Shown one piece after another: positions 34,139-36,259 of a stretch of 36,259 nt of DNA (positions are counted from its first letter, which is position 1; every line of letters starts with the position of its first letter). Location of the stretch: contig NZ_BAAARN010000004.1 in assembly GCF_039532215.1 (NCBI RefSeq), forward strand, positions 1 to 36,259, read 5' to 3'. Below the pieces are notes generated by a model, which searched no databases, had not been told where the DNA came from, and saw nothing but the letters and a program-made list of their open reading frames with translations. The translations under genes were made by a program, and so were the position numbers. This stretch comes from Pedococcus aerophilus. GTDB lineage: Bacteria; Actinomycetota; Actinomycetes; Actinomycetales; Dermatophilaceae.

Positions 34139-34502
34139 GGACTCCTCCACGCCGCTCGGGTCGGCGTCTCGGGCTCGTGCCGCGGACCGGCTGCCCATCC
34201 GGATGCTGCACGACCGCGTGCTCGTCTCGCTCGAGGGCGAGGGTGGCGAACGCCGTTCCGGCGGCGGCATCGTCATTCCTGCCACGGCCAGCGTCGGGCG
34301 ACGCCTGGCCTGGGCGACCGTGGTCGCCACCGGCCAGAACGTGCGGCAGGTCGAGGTCGGGGACCGGGTGCTCTTCGACCCCGAGGAGCGTGCCGAGGTC
34401 GAGCTGCAGTCCAAGGACTACGTGCTGCTGCGCGAGAAGGACCTGCACGCGGTGGCCGCCGCCCGCGTCAGCGAGGACGGCCAGACCGGCCTCTACCTCT
34501 GA
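34131..34502 (+). CDS. GroES-like (Cpn10) protein
   Basis: A 123-aa protein with a Cpn10 fold from about residue 20: IRMLHDRVLVSLEGEGGERRSGGGIVIPATASVG, WATVVATGQNVRQVEVGDRVLFDP and YVLLREKDLHAV. Compared with true GroES the mobile loop GGIVIP region is kept, but the N terminus is extended and no groEL is adjacent. It is probably a paralogue with its own role. GTG start at 34131 inside the DUF3618 gene (8-base overlap). Its end overlaps the convergent rhodanese gene by 10 bases. Confidence 0.85.
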   Translation: MAEDSSTPLGSASRARAADRLPIRMLHDRVLVSLEGEGGERRSGGGIVIPATASVGRRLAWATVVATGQNVRQVEVGDRVLFDPEERAEVELQSKDYVLLREKDLHAVAAARVSEDGQTGLYL

Positions 34503-35023
34503 GGCTGGACCGGCAGACCGGCCTCGCGCCAGGCCCTGAACCCGCCGACCACGTCGGTCGACCGCGTCACGCCAAGGCGCAGCAGCGCGTCGGCCGCGAG
34601 CGACGAGGTGAATCCCTCCTGGCACAGGACGAGCGCCCGCGTGTCCCAGCCGGCCTGGGGGAGCCGGGCCTCGTGCCGCGGGTCGAACCTCCACTCGAGG
34701 ACGTTGCGCTCGACGACCAGTGGGGCCAGGTGGGCAGCGACCTCGCCCTCGGCAGCGCGCTGGGCCGCCGGACGGATGTCGACAAGCAGGGCGCGTCCGT
34801 GGAGGACTTCCTGGTAGGCCGCGCGGACGCTGATGCGACGCAGGCGGCTGCGGGCATCGGCAAGCTGGTCGTCGATCCCCGCGTAGGTCGGTGCCTCCCA
34901 GCCCCGGGCGTGCGTGGTGGACGCGGGTGAGCTGAACAGCTGGGTCTCCCAGTGCCCGGCGGGCCGCGTCGACGTCGTGGCGTGCACCACAGCGGTGCGC
35001 GGGTTCTCGGTCGTGACGGTCAC
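34493..35023 (-). CDS. Rhodanese-like sulfurtransferase
   Basis: A 176-aa protein with a single rhodanese domain (about 65-172): LVDIRPAAQRAAEGEV, the active-site loop LCQEGFTSSLAA with the persulfide cysteine, and VVGGFRAWREAGLPV. The first 60 residues are not conserved. I chose the GTG at 35023 because it overlaps the cysteine dioxygenase stop (GTGA); a GTG at 35026 is one codon longer. Together the two genes fit sulfur handling when cysteine is oxidised. Confidence 0.9.
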   Translation of the reverse strand: MTVTTENPRTAVVHATTSTRPAGHWETQLFSSPASTTHARGWEAPTYAGIDDQLADARSRLRRISVRAAYQEVLHGRALLVDIRPAAQRAAEGEVAAHLAPLVVERNVLEWRFDPRHEARLPQAGWDTRALVLCQEGFTSSLAADALLRLGVTRSTDVVGGFRAWREAGLPVQPQR

Positions 35024-35505
35024 CACTGCTCACCGGCCTTCTCGACGCCGGTGGCGTGCAGGGCGCCGTCGAGCAGCGCGTACCGGGTCATCCCGCGCAG
35101 GGCAGGGGAGTAGACGTGCACCGACAGGGCCGGGGAGTCCCCGAGGTTGTGCACGTCGTGGACGTGGTGGCTTCCGAACGTGCGGCCCTCGCCGGCGGTG
35201 AGCAGGCGCTCGTGGACGGTGCGCTGCGACCACGAGTGCTCTGCCAGCGTGCCCTTGACGGTGAGGAAGGCGCCTTCGGACTCGAGGTGGTCGTGCCATC
35301 CGGTGGACGTGCCGACCGGCCAGCCGATCAGCCAGATCTCGAGGTGGTCGGTCGCGTCGAGCCGGTGCCAGGTGCGCTCGCGGGAGTCGAGGTCGACCAG
35401 CCGCTCGAGGTCCGGGTCGGTGGCGAAGAGAGCGGCGGTGCGCAGCAGCTGGCTACGGGTGAAGCGGTTGATGCCGGGGGTCCCGGCGGTCGTGATGGCG
35501 GTCAT
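35020..35505 (-). CDS. cdo: Cysteine dioxygenase
   Basis: A 161-aa cupin iron enzyme oxidising cysteine to cysteine sulfinate. Metal ligands: His71 and His73 (GWHDHLESEGAF) and a third histidine in the SHHVHDVHN segment (112-120). WHRLDATDHLEIWLIGW precedes the metal site. Length fits bacterial type I CDO (160-200 aa). The ATG at 35505 has AGGAG 7 bases upstream. It is transcribed with the rhodanese gene, and 202 bases of leader separate it from a six-cysteine upstream reading frame. Confidence 0.93.
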   Translation of the reverse strand: MTAITTAGTPGINRFTRSQLLRTAALFATDPDLERLVDLDSRERTWHRLDATDHLEIWLIGWPVGTSTGWHDHLESEGAFLTVKGTLAEHSWSQRTVHERLLTAGEGRTFGSHHVHDVHNLGDSPALSVHVYSPALRGMTRYALLDGALHATGVEKAGEQW

Positions 35506-35667
35506 GGTCCTGCTCCTGAATGGTCTGTGGGGTCGTCTGTGGGATGGCGAGATGCGTGTGGTGGCAACGCATTCGACATACCGACCCCTGGGTCAGGAGG
35601 AGGTCGAGGTGGATTCGGCGGTATGCCGTGTGGCTGGTGGCCATGGAACGTCTCCGGTGGGTTCGGG

Positions 35668-35688
35668 CGACGCCACGAGAGGGCGTCG
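35668..35688 (-). promoter_or_regulatory. Hairpin in the cysteine dioxygenase leader
   Basis: A perfect 7-bp stem (CGACGCC/GGCGTCG, 35668-35674 with 35682-35688) with a 7-base loop, starting 19 bases after the stop of the polycysteine reading frame. It has no T tract, so it is not a standard terminator. Its position suits a role in attenuation coupled to translation of that frame; that is inference. Confidence 0.45.
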
Positions 35689-35707
35689 GGGCTGGTGCGG
35701 GCTGAGG

Positions 35708-35788
35708 TCAGGCGCAGCAGCAACACCGCATGACGCCGCAGCACATGGAAGCCATGTGCATGCGCATCACTGCGGTGGTCGAAGACAT
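35708..35788 (-). CDS. Polycysteine leader peptide upstream of cysteine dioxygenase
   Basis: A 26-codon reading frame ending CCGVMRCCCCA-stop, with six cysteine codons in the last 11 residues. It lies 202 bases upstream of the cysteine dioxygenase start on the same strand. In mycobacteria, short polycysteine ORFs are known to act as cysteine-responsive attenuators of sulfur-metabolism operons. The ATG at 35788 has GGAGG only one base upstream, too close to be ideal. In-frame GTG (35770) and ATGs (35767, 35761, 35755, 35746) are alternatives. No clear -10 element was found for a leaderless start. Confidence 0.65.
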   Translation of the reverse strand: MSSTTAVMRMHMASMCCGVMRCCCCA

Positions 35789-35899
35789 GCCTCCAGTGGA
35801 GCACGACTCGTCGAGAGCCGTCCACGAAGTCCGGGGCGTGTCTCGCGTTCCGGGACGAAGCAACGGTCGGCGCACGGCCGGACGGGGGGAGTGGTCGGC

Positions 35900-35929
35900 G
35901 GCTCGGCCACGCGCGAACGTGGCCGAGCC
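35900..35929 (-). terminator. Hairpin terminator after the DksA-type zinc finger gene
   Basis: A perfect 12-bp GC-rich stem (GGCTCGGCCACG, 35900-35911, with 35918-35929) and a 6-base loop, 6 bases after the stop at 35936. It lacks a T tract, common for actinobacterial terminators. It separates the zinc finger gene from the cysteine dioxygenase leader. The 35506-35935 gene gap otherwise holds only the leader peptide and hairpin described here. Confidence 0.7.
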
Positions 35930-35935
35930 GGGACG

Positions 35936-36079
35936 TCAGTGCGAGCGGCCCCGGGACGGGGGGCGCCGCAGGTTGGCGCAGGCGAAGCAGGTGGTGGCGT
36001 GGGGGAGCGCCTCCAGCCGTTCCGCGCCGATGGGTTCGTTGCAGCTCTCACAGAGCGTGGGCAGTGGCTGGTCCGGCAC
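35936..36079 (-). CDS. Small DksA/TraR-type zinc finger protein
   Basis: A 47-aa protein consisting of little more than a four-cysteine zinc finger of the DksA/TraR type: LCESCNEPIGAERLEALPHATTCFACANL (CxxC-N17-CxxC). The coiled-coil part of DksA is missing, so it cannot act like full DksA. A longer frame runs to 36178, but the GTG at 36079 has GAGGAG 8 bases upstream and begins right before the conserved part. Function unknown. Confidence 0.72.
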   Translation of the reverse strand: MPDQPLPTLCESCNEPIGAERLEALPHATTCFACANLRRPPSRGRSH

Positions 36080-36227
36080 GTGTTCGTCTCCTCGATGGAC
36101 CCCAACCATCGCACGTCCCCAGCGGCCGGGACGCCACTGGTGTCCCGGCCGTGGTCCAGGGGGGAAGACGTCGCCCAACGCGGCAGGCCTCTTCGCGTCC
36201 CCTTGGTGCCCGGAGGCAGCACGTACG

Positions 36228-36259
36228 AGGGGCCGGTCACCTGGTGGTGACCGGCCCCT
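36228..36259. terminator. Terminator-like hairpin at the window edge
   Basis: A perfect 14-bp stem (AGGGGCCGGTCACC, 36228-36241, with 36246-36259) closes a TGGT loop and runs into the end of the window. It may end a gene that lies beyond the window. Orientation and any T tract cannot be seen. Confidence 0.6.

Noticed and set aside
36228-36259. Perfect inverted repeat at the window end as an insertion sequence terminal repeat.
   Set aside because: The loop is only 4 bases and no transposase is near; it fits a terminator hairpin.
1-36259. CRISPR arrays, prophage genes, transposases, restriction or toxin-antitoxin systems.
   Set aside because: None seen on reading both strands; the window is mainly core metabolism with ordinary composition.

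Overview
The window is high-GC DNA (about 70% by eye) with many GTG starts, NnaR/GlnR-type nitrogen regulation, leaderless-type promoters and gene orders familiar from actinomycetes. It most resembles the order Micrococcales. An Intrasporangiaceae-like genome (Janibacter, Knoellia or Tetrasphaera relatives) is my best guess, from gene content and base composition only.

Layout. The window opens in the last bases of a 5S rRNA and its terminator (1-81). Next is a Tat-exported 5'-nucleotidase-type phosphoesterase (283-2223). A minus-strand nitrate assimilation operon fills 2241-12771: narK transporter, molybdopterin nitrate reductase, FAD/[2Fe-2S] electron-transfer protein, nirB, nirD, siroheme synthase and the regulator nnaR. 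Most of its junctions overlap by 4 bp. A GlnR-like box and a pair of 11-bp direct repeats lie upstream of narK. Then come NAD/tryptophan genes (kynU-pncA, and pncB further on) around an ECF sigma factor with a membrane-anchored partner (12941-17804). The block 17827-23972 (clpS, DUF2017, murI, MBL-ASCH fusion, MBL hydrolase, nfo, rph, rdgB) is a housekeeping cluster like the mycobacterial clpS-to-rdgB region. A tRNA-Leu(UAG) and a NarL-type two-component system follow, then DUF6326, DUF1684, a domain-shuffled family III CoA-transferase, a DUF2256-DUF3253 fusion and a photolyase-like protein whose two domains appear in reversed order. A nickel/cobalt ECF transporter operon (30608-33177) has a good Nur-type operator in front. 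The divergent bcp-DUF3618-GroES-like trio follows. Last is a cysteine dioxygenase-rhodanese operon preceded by a short reading frame encoding six cysteines, and a tiny DksA-type zinc finger gene.

How the parts work together. The nitrate operon takes up nitrate, reduces it to nitrite and then ammonium, and makes the siroheme that NirB needs. Many genes start 6-7 bp after a TAnnnT -10 hexamer, which indicates leaderless transcripts, including one promoter where divergent pncB and clpS share the central TA of overlapping -10 elements.

Most worth following up: the permuted photolyase with four cysteines placed for an iron-sulfur cluster, the polycysteine leader of the cysteine dioxygenase operon, the MBL-ASCH fusion, the rearranged CoA-transferase, and the Nur, GlnR and direct-repeat operator candidates.
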